This document shows positions 49,045 to 58,387 of a DNA stretch of 64,000 nt, in pieces. The notes below the pieces were generated by a model. The model worked only from the letters and a program-made list of their open reading frames with translations. It had not been told where the DNA came from and ran no database searches. The position numbers were made by a program, and so were the translations under genes. This stretch comes from HT1-32 sp040219025 (GTDB lineage Bacteria > Pseudomonadota > Alphaproteobacteria > Rhodospirillales > HT1-32), in the NCBI GenBank assembly GCA_040219025.1, contig JAVJTE010000019.1, forward strand, positions 62,001-126,000, read 5' to 3'. The stretch's first letter is position 1; the number at the start of each line of letters is the position of its first letter.

Positions 49045-51401
49045 TCGGTATCTCCTTGTTTCGCTTTGGCGCCGTGAATGGCCTGCCATATCTTGTGGGG
49101 GGTGACCGGCATCGACATGTCCTCAACCCCGTAAGGGCGAAGCGCGTCGACAACGGCATTGACGATCACCGCCAGCGCCGGGGTCGTGCCACCCTCGCCA
49201 CCCGCCTTGATACCCAGCGGATTGGTCGGCGACAGGACTTCGGCAATCTCTGTCCCGAAGTCGGGAAAGGCGTCCGCGCGGGGCATGCCGTAATCCATGA
49301 AGGAGCCACAGAGCGGCTGGCCGGATTGCGGATCGATATAGGAATGCTCCCACATTGCCTGACCGACCCCCTGGACAATACCGCCATGGGTCTGACCGTG
49401 GACGATCATCGGATTGATACAGCGCCCGACATCATCAACCGTGAAATAGCGGGCGATGGTCGGCACCCCGGTCTCCGGATCGATCTCCATCTCGCAGAGC
49501 GCCGCGCCGTTCGGAAAAACCGGCTGATGCATCTCGTTGGTGCGGGCGGCAAACAACTGCCCGTCCTCACTGGTCTTCGCCAGTTCAATCAGGCTGATGG
49601 TCTGGTTGGTACCGGGAATGACGAAATGTCCGTCATCGAATTCGACATTCTCCGGCGACGCCTCGAACAGGGCCGCCGCCCGGTTGCGGGCGTCTTCCAG
49701 CAGCTCTTCGGCAGTCTGCAGCATCACGGTGCCGGCATGCCGCATGGAACGGCCGGAATGCGATCCGCCGCCGACGCTGACGATATCCGTGTCGCCCAGC
49801 ACAATGGTCACGGTCTCGAAGGGTACACACAAAACCTCGGCCACGACCTGTGCAAAGCTGGTTTCATGGCCCTGTCCGCTTGGCTGGGTGCCGATCACGA
49901 CCGAGATATCGCCTGTGCTGTTCACGGTAATCTCCGCCCGCTCCTTCGGCGATCCGGTGGAGGATTCAACATAGTTCGCAAAGCCCCGCCCCAGCAGCAT
50001 GCCGCGCGATTCGGCTTCCCGGCGCCGGGCTTCGAAACCGCCCCAGTCGGCCATCTCGATGACCCGGTCCATGTTCGCCTCATAGGTGCCGCTGTCATAC
50101 AGCGCACCGACCGCGTTGCGGTAGGGCATGGCATCAGCCGCAACGAGATTGCGGCGGCGCAGCTCGATAATATCCATATCCAGCTGGCGGGCCGCCATTT
50201 CGACAATCCGCTCTATTGCGAAGGTCACTTCCGGACGCCCGGAACTGCGATAGGCCTGGGTTGGCATGGTGTTGGTGAAGACCGCCCGCGCCCGCATGGT
50301 TGCAACCGGGATGTCATAGGTTCCGGTAACCAGCGCCGAGCCCTTGCCGAGCGGCGACAGCGAGACGCAGCGTGCCCCGACATTGCTGATGTTATCGGCC
50401 CGCAAGGCCAGAAACCGGCCATCCCTGTCGAGCGCCAGTTCGACATGGCTCATCAGGTCACGGCCCTGATAATCGCTGAGAAAAGCCTGCGAACGGGTGG
50501 CCGTGAACTTGACCGGCCGCCCGACCTTGCGCGCGGCCCACAGAACCAGACCGAATTCAACATAGACCCGGTTACGGGTGCCGAAATTGCCGCCGACATC
50601 ATAGGACAGCACCTGCAGCCGATCCGGGGCAATCCCGAGCACCGTCGACAGTTCATGCTTCTGACGCACCGCGCCGCCACTTCCCGCAATCAGCAGATAG
50701 CGACCGCTGTCGGGATCATAGCTGCCGATGGCTGCCCGCGGCTCCATCGGCACACCGGTGACCCGGTCGATGTGGAAGTCAGCACGAACCACATGTGCCG
50801 CCACCGCGAAGGCGGCATCTGTCGCGTCGACATCACCGAACGTCGTGTCGATCAGCACGTTCCCGGAACGGTTTTCATCCCAGACCGACGGTGCATCCCC
50901 GTCGAGAGCGTCATCAGCGCGGGTGACATGGGGCAGCTCCTCGTAGTCCACCTCGACCAGTTCGGCCGCATCCAGTGCCTGATTGGCCGTTTCCGCAACG
51001 ACAATGGCGACGGCTTCACCCACATGCCGCGCCTTGTCGGCAGGCAGCAGGTAATGCGGTCCGATAAACACCTCCCCCTTATCAGGAGCCTTCAGCTTCA
51101 TGTCGTAATTTGTTGAAGGAACGGGATTATGGGGGATTGGACCAAGCCCGTCTTCCAGCGCATCAGCGCCGGTAAAGACACCGAGAACGCCGGGCGACGC
51201 CAGTGCTGCCGCCTTGTCCACCCCGAGAATACGGGCATGCGGATAGGGCGAACGGACAATGGCCGCATAAGTCTGGCCGGGCTGATTGAAGTCATCGGTG
51301 AACCGGCCTTTCCCGGTCAGCAGACGCGGGTCTTCCTTGCGGCGAAGCGGCTGGCCGATATGACGGAATGCCTCGATCATGGACAGCCTGATATTGCTCA
51401 C
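49041..51401 (-). CDS. Xanthine-dehydrogenase-family molybdopterin-binding large subunit (CoxL/form II type)
   Basis: 786 residues: N-terminal HIGQPLRRKEDPRLLTGKG and the Mo-binding body with YDVGGNFGTRN, GTYDIPVAT, AYRSSGRPE (the active-site loop that reads AYRGAGR in form II and AYXCSFR in CO dehydrogenase) and VGGGSHSGRSMRHAG. It hydroxylates an aldehyde or heterocycle. Genes for the FeS and FAD subunits, which it needs, are not nearby, which is odd. GTG 51401 overlaps the stop of the ThDP gene (GTGA). Confidence 0.85.
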   Translation of the reverse strand: MSNIRLSMIEAFRHIGQPLRRKEDPRLLTGKGRFTDDFNQPGQTYAAIVRSPYPHARILGVDKAAALASPGVLGVFTGADALEDGLGPIPHNPVPSTNYDMKLKAPDKGEVFIGPHYLLPADKARHVGEAVAIVVAETANQALDAAELVEVDYEELPHVTRADDALDGDAPSVWDENRSGNVLIDTTFGDVDATDAAFAVAAHVVRADFHIDRVTGVPMEPRAAIGSYDPDSGRYLLIAGSGGAVRQKHELSTVLGIAPDRLQVLSYDVGGNFGTRNRVYVEFGLVLWAARKVGRPVKFTATRSQAFLSDYQGRDLMSHVELALDRDGRFLALRADNISNVGARCVSLSPLGKGSALVTGTYDIPVATMRARAVFTNTMPTQAYRSSGRPEVTFAIERIVEMAARQLDMDIIELRRRNLVAADAMPYRNAVGALYDSGTYEANMDRVIEMADWGGFEARRREAESRGMLLGRGFANYVESSTGSPKERAEITVNSTGDISVVIGTQPSGQGHETSFAQVVAEVLCVPFETVTIVLGDTDIVSVGGGSHSGRSMRHAGTVMLQTAEELLEDARNRAAALFEASPENVEFDDGHFVIPGTNQTISLIELAKTSEDGQLFAARTNEMHQPVFPNGAALCEMEIDPETGVPTIARYFTVDDVGRCINPMIVHGQTHGGIVQGVGQAMWEHSYIDPQSGQPLCGSFMDYGMPRADAFPDFGTEIAEVLSPTNPLGIKAGGEGGTTPALAVIVNAVVDALRPYGVEDMSMPVTPHKIWQAIHGAKAKQGDTE

Positions 51402-53167
51402 GTGATGTCGACCATCGGCTTGTTGATATATTCGGCCCGGACATGCACATCGAGGACGTATGCCGCCCCGGCTTCCAGTCGGTCCAGCGCCGTCTCAAGT
51501 GCCGCTGGCAGGTCAGCCAGATCGGTGACCGGACCGGCGGCTTCAAGTCCCTGCGCCCGGGCAAGGGCAACCAGATCCGGTGCCGGTCCCTCCATACGCT
51601 GCCCGACAGGTGCGTTCTCAACCGGACGACCCCGGCGTTCTGCGACGTGAATCTGGTGATTTTCGTCGTTGTAATAGGAATGATTGTTCGCAATCAGGAA
51701 CAGGACCGGCAGTTTCAGCGTGACCGCGTTCCAGATGGCGGTCAGACCCATGGTGTAGTCGCCGTCGCCCAGGATTGCGACCGTGCGCCGGTCAGACCCG
51801 GTTTCCCGCAGGCCCAGCGCCACACCGACCGCAATCGACGTACCCGCCCCAAGACCGCCACCACCCGTATGGCCGAGGAAATCCAGCGGATGCTCGATCA
51901 CATTGGCATTTGTCGGCCAGCCCAGCGGACGGCCCGTAATGGTCAGATTGCGACCTTCACTGGCGATGGCATAGGCATTGGCAAGGTCCATCAGGCCGAT
52001 TTCGCCGGATGCTGCAGGCGGGGTAGCCGGGAATTTCCGGGGTGCGGCTTTCGCAGCGGTGCGGCCCCGTTTCTCAAGCGCTTCAATCAGGCGGCGGACA
52101 CCGGTTTCAGGAACCGTCGCAATATTCAGATCAAGAGCCGGAAGCCCGCCGTAATCCATGTTCCAGCCACGATGAATCTGCACATCATTGGAGATGCCGA
52201 TGACCGGCGGGCGGGGTGATCCCGGCGGGAAAGCAAGCTTGATCGCATTACCGGCATCCAGCCAGTCGAGCATGATCACCGCATCGGCGTCCTGAATAGC
52301 CTTCATCACACGCCCCTTCAGCCGCCAGCCGGTCTCGCCGACAAAGGCAGGATGAGAGGACGGGAACCCGGCCGGAAGTTTCATATGCGTTGTCGTGCGG
52401 GCACCCAGCAGTTCTGCGAGCCGTACGCGATCAGCCCAGGCCCCCTCGTCACGGCTTGACCGGCCACAGAAGATAAAGGGTCGTTTTGCCTTCATCAGAA
52501 TGTCTGCTGCCTGTTCGATATCTCTGGCGTCCGGCTCCGGATCACGCGGTGCCTGGAACAGCCCGACCGGGTCGAGGGCCGGATAGGAGTCCAGTTCCTC
52601 TTCCTGAATGGAAACGTCCAGATTCACATAGACGGGGCCGTTCGGGCGGCTGTTCGCAATCAGCGTCCCCCGGCGGATCGCCTCGACCGCAGCAACCGGG
52701 GAAGCGGGCTGATCGTCCCATTTGGTATAGCCACGGACCATACCGCCCTGATCGATGGTGGTATGAATCCATTCGATCCAGGGCCGACGCTGTGCCGCAT
52801 CCATCGGGCCTGTTGCCCCGACCAGCAGCATCGGTGTGCGGTCACACCAGGCATTGAAGATCCCCATACTGGCATGCATCAGGCCGACATTGCTGTGTAC
52901 CGCCACAGCCAGCGCCTTGTCCGTTACCTTGGCATAGCCCTGGGCGATACCGACCGCATGTTCTTCATGCATGCAGACAATCATTTCCGGCTTCGTGTTG
53001 CCGAGATAATTGACGATCGAGTCATGCAGCCCGCGAAAGCTGGCACCCGGATTAAGGCAGATATAGGGGAAGCCCTGTTCGCGCAGCGCATCGGCGATGA
53101 CATCACTGCCGTATATCGGCGCATTGCTCAGATCTGGCGAGGCTTCGGTTTTCTTGGACTGGCTCAT
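51398..53167 (-). CDS. Thiamine-diphosphate enzyme, acetolactate-synthase-like
   Basis: 589 residues with the three domains of ThDP decarboxylases/ligases. Glu for the cofactor is in MHEEHAVGIAQGYAK; the C-terminal ThDP-binding motif is ILGDGDYTMG...IANNHSYYND. Unlike AHAS it lacks the usual FAD-binding core and probably acts on a 2-keto acid or aldehyde. Same strand and coupled to the molybdenum subunit gene. Substrate cannot be deduced; decarboxylation of a keto acid derived from the imported compound is an inference. Confidence 0.82.
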   Translation of the reverse strand: MSQSKKTEASPDLSNAPIYGSDVIADALREQGFPYICLNPGASFRGLHDSIVNYLGNTKPEMIVCMHEEHAVGIAQGYAKVTDKALAVAVHSNVGLMHASMGIFNAWCDRTPMLLVGATGPMDAAQRRPWIEWIHTTIDQGGMVRGYTKWDDQPASPVAAVEAIRRGTLIANSRPNGPVYVNLDVSIQEEELDSYPALDPVGLFQAPRDPEPDARDIEQAADILMKAKRPFIFCGRSSRDEGAWADRVRLAELLGARTTTHMKLPAGFPSSHPAFVGETGWRLKGRVMKAIQDADAVIMLDWLDAGNAIKLAFPPGSPRPPVIGISNDVQIHRGWNMDYGGLPALDLNIATVPETGVRRLIEALEKRGRTAAKAAPRKFPATPPAASGEIGLMDLANAYAIASEGRNLTITGRPLGWPTNANVIEHPLDFLGHTGGGGLGAGTSIAVGVALGLRETGSDRRTVAILGDGDYTMGLTAIWNAVTLKLPVLFLIANNHSYYNDENHQIHVAERRGRPVENAPVGQRMEGPAPDLVALARAQGLEAAGPVTDLADLPAALETALDRLEAGAAYVLDVHVRAEYINKPMVDIT

Positions 53168-53203
53168 TGAGCAGGGCTCCTGATACGGGTGGATATATTA
53201 TGG

Positions 53204-55231
53204 CTAGATCAATCGGCCGCTGAATGACCGCAGGCCCGGCAACAGGTCGCCGAGATAGGATTGCGGCCATGGCACATGCAGCATCAGGTGAAACAACCCG
53301 TAAGTCGCAAGGCCGAACGCGATGGTGATGAGCAGCGCTTTCAACGGGCGGGTTTCACCCTGCAGCACCATGTAGGCAAAGACATAGAGGACCATCGCCG
53401 GCAGCATACCGATCAGCGGGACTGAAAGGATCAGGCCGACGGCCCAGGCCCCCTGTACCAGCGTTCCTGACAATGGCAGAGCGTCGGCGGCTTCCTTCAG
53501 CGGCGGAATGCGACCCATCAGCGCAAACAGGCCAAAACAGCCCGCAGCGATCAGCCCGGCAACGGCAACAGCCTGTGGCAGCAGCTTTGCCGACAGCTCC
53601 CACGGATCGGACGAGACGAGGATATAAATCATCATCGCGATGACCACCCCCCAGAGTGCCAGATCGGCGATCAGGACACCGCCCCGCGCATGCGGTCCGA
53701 ACGATGCCTTCCCGGAGACCGACATTCCCGAGGCATTGCCGTCACTGTCTTTCGGCGCGACCTTCACAAAATGCCGGATCAGCGGCCTGAAAAGCATCAC
53801 CGCCATAACCGCAAACAGCACCATCGGGATAGGCTGCAGCATCCAGTCAACGCCATAGCGCAGATGCGAAATGAAAAGGTAGTTTTCAATCAGGCCACCC
53901 AGCACGAAACCCAGAATCAGCGGCGGACGCGGCCAGCCCAGTCGCTTCATCACCCAGCCAAGCAGACCAATCGCCAGCAACAGCAGCAGGTCGCCATAAT
54001 CCTTGGACCCCTGATAGGCACTGACCACCATGATGCCGAACACCAGCGGGACCAGCATGCCTGGCCGGACACCGGCAATCTTGGCGAACTTGTCGGCGAA
54101 CAGGAAACAGGCCCCGGCACCCAGAATGTTCGCCAGCGCGACCGTCCAGATCAGGGTAAATGTCATATCCAGATGGGTGTCGAGCATCCCCGGTCCGGGG
54201 GTGATGCCGTGAATCAGAAAGGCACCGAGCAGCAGCGCCATCGAGGCCGATCCGGGCACGCCGAAGGCCAGTGTCGGGACCAGTGCCCCGCCCTCCTTCG
54301 CATTGTTGGAACTCTCTGACGCAATGACGCCTCTGACATCACCTTTGCCAAAGCTCTCTGCGGCACCCTTTTCCGTCCGCGCCGCATAGCCATAGGCAAC
54401 CCAGTCGATAACGGATGCCCCCATCCCCGGAATCGCACCAAGCACGGTCCCGATGCTGGAACAGCGGATTACCAGCCACCAGTTCTTCATAACATCACGA
54501 ACACCTTCGAGCTGCTGCCAGGCTTTCGGTTTGTCAGCCCCTGCGGCAATCGCCTTCTTCGATGTTGCCAGATCAATAATTTCCGGGATGGCGAACAGGC
54601 CGAGTGCCAGCGGCACCAGCGGCAGGCCGTCCCAGAGATAAAGCGTGTCAAATGTCCAGCGCAGCTCACCGGTCTGCGGCTCGTCACCGATTGTCGCCAG
54701 CAACAGGCCGACGGCGGCAGCAACGATCCCCTTGAACAGGGCCCCGTGGCTGAGCGCGACAACCAGGGTCAGACCAAGCAGGCAGACAACCAGCAGATCA
54801 GGTGTACCGATCGACAGCATGAAAGGCCGCAACAGCGGAATGGTCAGCGCCAGAACGAGTGCCCCGAACAGCCCGCCGGCAACCGAGGCTGTGAAGGCGG
54901 CCCCATAAGCCCGTCCCGCCTGCCCGTTCTTCGCCATGGGGTGACCATCGAGGACGGTTGCCGCCGATCCAACGGTTCCCGGCACGCCAAACAGCACCGC
55001 CGGAATGGTATCGGATGTGGTGGTCACCGACTGGACACCAACAAGGAAGGCAAGCGCCGTGAACGGGTCCATCGAGAAAGTCAGCGGCAGCAGAAGCGAC
55101 AACCCGACCAGACCGCCTATGCCCGGGATGACGCCGATCAGCAGGCCCAGAAAGGTGCCGAAGGCAACGAACATCAGCCGATGGGGTTCGGTGATTATGC
55201 CGAGCGCCTGCGTCGCCGCATCAATGATCAT
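53204..55231 (-). CDS. Tripartite tricarboxylate transporter, TctA-TctB fusion permease
   Basis: 675 residues. The first 500 are TctA (about ten helices): GVIPGIGGLVGLSLLLPLTF, ATVLDGHPMAKNGQAGRAYGAAF, and the repeat IPGMGASVIDWVAYGYA. The last 150 residues have four helices like the small TctB subunit. Thus both membrane subunits are in one polypeptide. Transport of a carboxylic acid across the inner membrane is sodium- or proton-driven. Divergent from the TctC receptor gene, with a dyad in between. Confidence 0.85.
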   Translation of the reverse strand: MIIDAATQALGIITEPHRLMFVAFGTFLGLLIGVIPGIGGLVGLSLLLPLTFSMDPFTALAFLVGVQSVTTTSDTIPAVLFGVPGTVGSAATVLDGHPMAKNGQAGRAYGAAFTASVAGGLFGALVLALTIPLLRPFMLSIGTPDLLVVCLLGLTLVVALSHGALFKGIVAAAVGLLLATIGDEPQTGELRWTFDTLYLWDGLPLVPLALGLFAIPEIIDLATSKKAIAAGADKPKAWQQLEGVRDVMKNWWLVIRCSSIGTVLGAIPGMGASVIDWVAYGYAARTEKGAAESFGKGDVRGVIASESSNNAKEGGALVPTLAFGVPGSASMALLLGAFLIHGITPGPGMLDTHLDMTFTLIWTVALANILGAGACFLFADKFAKIAGVRPGMLVPLVFGIMVVSAYQGSKDYGDLLLLLAIGLLGWVMKRLGWPRPPLILGFVLGGLIENYLFISHLRYGVDWMLQPIPMVLFAVMAVMLFRPLIRHFVKVAPKDSDGNASGMSVSGKASFGPHARGGVLIADLALWGVVIAMMIYILVSSDPWELSAKLLPQAVAVAGLIAAGCFGLFALMGRIPPLKEAADALPLSGTLVQGAWAVGLILSVPLIGMLPAMVLYVFAYMVLQGETRPLKALLITIAFGLATYGLFHLMLHVPWPQSYLGDLLPGLRSFSGRLI

Positions 55232-55310
55232 CTGGCTTCCCTAACCCCATCCGGTTCCCGCGGCCGTTGGCCGCCCGCAGCATTATTTGCCGCATTTTAC
55301 CCCATTGATG

Positions 55311-55331
55311 ATTGTAATAATGTATGACAAT
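55311..55331. promoter_or_regulatory. Imperfect palindrome in the tctA/tctC divergent promoter
   Basis: ATTGT and ACAAT ends frame a 21-base imperfect palindrome (TTGTnATA and TATnACAA arms). ATTGT...ACAAT is a common core for FCD-type GntR operators, and a GntR-FCD gene lies at 58388, so this is the best candidate site for control of the divergent transport genes. Confidence 0.5.
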
Positions 55332-55457
55332 ATGACTGGCAAGAAGATTTGAACCACCGGTAAAATGCCTGTCCCTGTTCTTCGGAAAACCGGATTCTTC
55401 TTTTAAATGATCAAGATGGCCTGAAGGTCATGAACCATATTCCCGGGAGGAATGACG

Positions 55458-56510
55458 ATGCGAGTATCTGGACTGATTAAAACCGGCGCTGCGGCGCTGG
55501 CCCTGTTAATGGCGGCCGCACCCGGCGCAGTCGCGGCGGATGTCGCTGATCTCTACAAAGGCAAGACCCTTACCATTCTCATCGGCCACCCGCCGGGCGG
55601 CTCCTATGACCTGTATGCCCAGCTGACCGCCGCCCATTTCAGCAAATTTGTTCCCGGCAATCCGGATGTCATCGTCCAGCACATGCCGGGTGGTGGTGGC
55701 CGTAAAGGTGCCGCTTTCTTCTATAGCAAAACCGCACCGGATGGTCTGACCGTCGCTGTCCTGCCGGATACGCTCGGGCATATTCAGCTGCTGACACCGG
55801 AACTTGCCGACTGGGATGCCAAGAAATTCCGCTATATCGGGCGCTACGCCAACGCTAACTCGGCCTTCGCAATCCGCAAGGATGCACCGGCACAGACAAC
55901 CGCAGAAATGACCGAGAAAGAAACCATTGTTGCCTGTACAGGCAAGGGAGCCCGCAGTGCACAGATGCCTGCGCTCGTTGAAAACGTTCTGGGCTACAAG
56001 TACCGGCTGATCTGCGGTTACAAGGGATCATCGGACTCCAAGCTTGCAATGCTGCGCGGCGAAGTCGACATGTTCTCGGCCAACTGGGCAACCTTCAAGG
56101 CCAACGACACCGATGCCATCGCTGATGGCTCCATCAAGATCATCATGCAGGCCGGTGTGGACCGCGATCCCGATCTGCCGGATGTGCCGTTGCTGCAGGA
56201 TCTGACCGATGATCCGAAAGCCAAGCGCCTGCTGCGCTTTGCCTCTTCTGCTGCTCCGCTTGGCCGGTCGATGATGGCCGCTCCCGGTACACCGGAAGAG
56301 GTCATCACTGCACTCCGGAAAGCATTTCAGGAGATGATCAAGGATCCGGATTTCCTTGCCGATGCCGCCAAACGTCAGGCCATCATTGACCCGGCCACCG
56401 GTGAAGCGATGGAGGAAATCAACGCCGAAATCATGAGTGCCGATCCGGATCTTGTTGCCGCAACCATTGCTGCAATGGACACATCAAAGGCATCAGACAA
56501 GGCCAACTAG
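55458..56510 (+). CDS. TctC/Bug-family periplasmic receptor
   Basis: About 350 residues with an N-terminal leader (LIKTGAAALALLMAAAPGAVAA, cut at VAA/DVADL). Mature part: ILIGHPPGGSYDLYAQLTAAHFSKFVPGNPDVIVQHMPGGGGRKGAAFFY, the ligand-contact region of Bug receptors. They bind carboxylates such as citrate, aspartate, terephthalate or nicotinate. ATG 55458 follows GGGAGG by 7 bases; the ATG 55452 is too near. First gene of a receptor-UbiD-GntR strand divergent from tctA. Confidence 0.87.
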   Translation: MRVSGLIKTGAAALALLMAAAPGAVAADVADLYKGKTLTILIGHPPGGSYDLYAQLTAAHFSKFVPGNPDVIVQHMPGGGGRKGAAFFYSKTAPDGLTVAVLPDTLGHIQLLTPELADWDAKKFRYIGRYANANSAFAIRKDAPAQTTAEMTEKETIVACTGKGARSAQMPALVENVLGYKYRLICGYKGSSDSKLAMLRGEVDMFSANWATFKANDTDAIADGSIKIIMQAGVDRDPDLPDVPLLQDLTDDPKAKRLLRFASSAAPLGRSMMAAPGTPEEVITALRKAFQEMIKDPDFLADAAKRQAIIDPATGEAMEEINAEIMSADPDLVAATIAAMDTSKASDKAN

Positions 56511-56529
56511 GCCTGTTGACGCTGCATAA

Positions 56530-56562
56530 CGCCACGGCCGGGCTCGTCTCCCGGCTGTGGCG
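56530..56562 (+). promoter_or_regulatory. Thirteen-base stem-loop behind the TctC-like gene
   Basis: CGCCACGGCCGGG (56530-56542) and CCCGGCTGTGGCG (56550-56562) pair fully, with one G-T, loop of 7 bases. It starts 20 bases after the receptor stop and 50 before the UbiD start. No T tract follows. As with two other importers here, it would favour higher levels of the receptor than of the downstream gene. Confidence 0.7.
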
Positions 56563-56612
56563 ATCTTGTCTGCAATCTGCTGATCAGCTGCCTATCCGGA
56601 GAGAACAGGACC

Positions 56613-58250
56613 ATGGCCAAGGCCACCAGAACAGCCGCCGGTGCCCCGGCAAACATGCAGGAACATCTCGACCTGCTGCGGGCCAAGGGCCTGCTCGTTG
56701 ATATCGGGCGGGAAATCAACAAGGACACGGAACTGCACCCCCTCGTCCGCTGGCAGTTTCAGGGCGGTCTGCCCGAAACCGCAAGACGCGCATTCGTGTT
56801 CAGCAACATCACAGATTCAAAAGGCCGGCATTACGACATCCCGGTTGCGGTTGGCGCCCTCGGTGCCTCACCGGAAATATATGCAACCGGACTTGGTGTT
56901 CCGGTTGAGGAAATTGGCGACGTCTGGCTGCGTGCTGTCACCAGTCCGATTGAACCGGTACTGGTCGAGGAGGCCGCCTGTCAGCAGGTAGTCATGACCG
57001 GCGACGACCTGACGCGCCCGGATGGTGGCATGACCGCCCTGCCGGTCCCCATCTCGACACCCGGATTTGACGCGGCACCCTACCTGACCGCCACTCTGGT
57101 TGTGACAAAAGACCCCGAGAACGGCATTCGCAACATGGGTACCTACCGTGCCCAGCTGAAAGCCCCGGATCGCATGGGTGTACGCATGGCAACCCGGCTC
57201 AGCGGTGCCGGCGGTTATCAGCACTGGCTGAAATATCAGGCCATGGGGCAGCCAATGCCGGTTGCCATCGTTGTCGGCTGCGCCCCCGCCATTCTGTTCA
57301 CCGGACCGCAGAAATTGCCGATCGATCAGGACGAAATGGCTGTTGCCGGGGGGCTGATCGGCAAACCGGTTCCGGTCGTCCGCTGCAAGACGGTGGATCT
57401 GGAAGTTCCCGCGGACTGCGAAATCGTCATCGAAGGGCTGATCAGCACAGAATATCTTGAACCGGAAGGTCCGTTTGGCGAGAGCCACGGGCATGTCGCC
57501 CTCGAAGATTTCAACATGTCGATGCAGGTCACTGCGATCACCCATCGCCGGAAGCCGGTCTTCGTCTCGATCATCAGCCAGGTCACGCCCAGCGAATCCA
57601 GCGTGCTGAAGAAGGTCGCCTATGAGCCACTGTTCCTGAACCATCTCAAAAAGGTTCTGAACGTAAAGGGCATCAAGCGCGTCGTGATGCATGAACCGCT
57701 GACGAATATCCGCAAGGTCATCTTTCTGCAGTTTGACCGCTCTGCACCACAGACAGAAGTCTGGCGCGGGCTGAATGGCGCGGCGACCCTGCAGGCGCAA
57801 TGCGGCAAGGTCATTATCGCAGTCTCCGAAGATATCGACCCGAACAATGCAGATGCGATTTTCTGGTCCATTGCCTATCGCTCGAACATCAACACGGACG
57901 TCCTCACCATGCCCTATCGCTCCGGCGGGCACGGCCCGAAATCCGGCGGTGCCGGCTCTGACGGCACGTTACTGATTGATGCGACCCTGAAGCATGACAT
58001 GCCGCCCCTGGCCCTGCCCGCTGAACCCTACATGGTCCGGGCAAAGGAAATATGGGACGAACTGGAATTGCCACGCCTGTCACCACAGGCACCCTGGTTT
58101 GGCTATGACCTCGGTGACTGGGATGACATCTGGACCACCTATGCTGAAAGGGCCACCGCCGGGGACTGGGCAGCCTCGGGTGTTGAGACATTCAGTAAGA
58201 AGCGGGGCGGGCTGAAGCCCGAGACGCCGATACGGGCTGTGAAAAAGTAA
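56613..58250 (+). CDS. UbiD-family prenylated-FMN decarboxylase
   Basis: 545 residues. ISTPGFDAAPYLTATLVVTKDPE, the E-x-E-G region of EYLEPEGPFGESHGHVALED with catalytic glutamates and Arg in NMGTYRAQLK, and GPKSGGAGSDGT identify UbiD. It reversibly decarboxylates unsaturated or aromatic acids using prenyl-FMN; the FMN prenyltransferase UbiX must be supplied from elsewhere. It is longer than UbiD itself and like the enzymes of phthalate, furoate or other aromatic acid pathways. Together with the importer it probably decarboxylates the imported acid or an early product. Confidence 0.88.
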   Translation: MAKATRTAAGAPANMQEHLDLLRAKGLLVDIGREINKDTELHPLVRWQFQGGLPETARRAFVFSNITDSKGRHYDIPVAVGALGASPEIYATGLGVPVEEIGDVWLRAVTSPIEPVLVEEAACQQVVMTGDDLTRPDGGMTALPVPISTPGFDAAPYLTATLVVTKDPENGIRNMGTYRAQLKAPDRMGVRMATRLSGAGGYQHWLKYQAMGQPMPVAIVVGCAPAILFTGPQKLPIDQDEMAVAGGLIGKPVPVVRCKTVDLEVPADCEIVIEGLISTEYLEPEGPFGESHGHVALEDFNMSMQVTAITHRRKPVFVSIISQVTPSESSVLKKVAYEPLFLNHLKKVLNVKGIKRVVMHEPLTNIRKVIFLQFDRSAPQTEVWRGLNGAATLQAQCGKVIIAVSEDIDPNNADAIFWSIAYRSNINTDVLTMPYRSGGHGPKSGGAGSDGTLLIDATLKHDMPPLALPAEPYMVRAKEIWDELELPRLSPQAPWFGYDLGDWDDIWTTYAERATAGDWAASGVETFSKKRGGLKPETPIRAVKK

Positions 58251-58338
58251 GGCATGGCCCGGAAAGAGCCTGCGAATGCCGTGCTGGCAAACCTGCGGCC
58301 CGTCAGTCGAATTGGCCATAGAATAAAGGTATAACATG

Positions 58339-58369
58339 CTGTAGGTCTCTGGTTATCGCAGACCTACAG
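58339..58369. promoter_or_regulatory. Perfect dyad before the GntR gene
   Basis: Ten-base arms CTGTAGGTCT and AGACCTACAG, 11-base spacer, ending 18 bases before the GntR start. It may be an autoregulatory operator or a leader hairpin; the inner GGTCT/AGACC resembles GntR half-sites. Confidence 0.6.
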
Positions 58370-58387
58370 AACAGAAAGAGACAACAG

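Noticed and set aside
49035..51116. Long open frame of 693 codons on the plus strand opposite the molybdenum hydroxylase gene
   Set aside because: It mirrors the codon pattern of the high-GC real gene, has no domain motif and is rich in Arg/His/Gly as antisense frames are.
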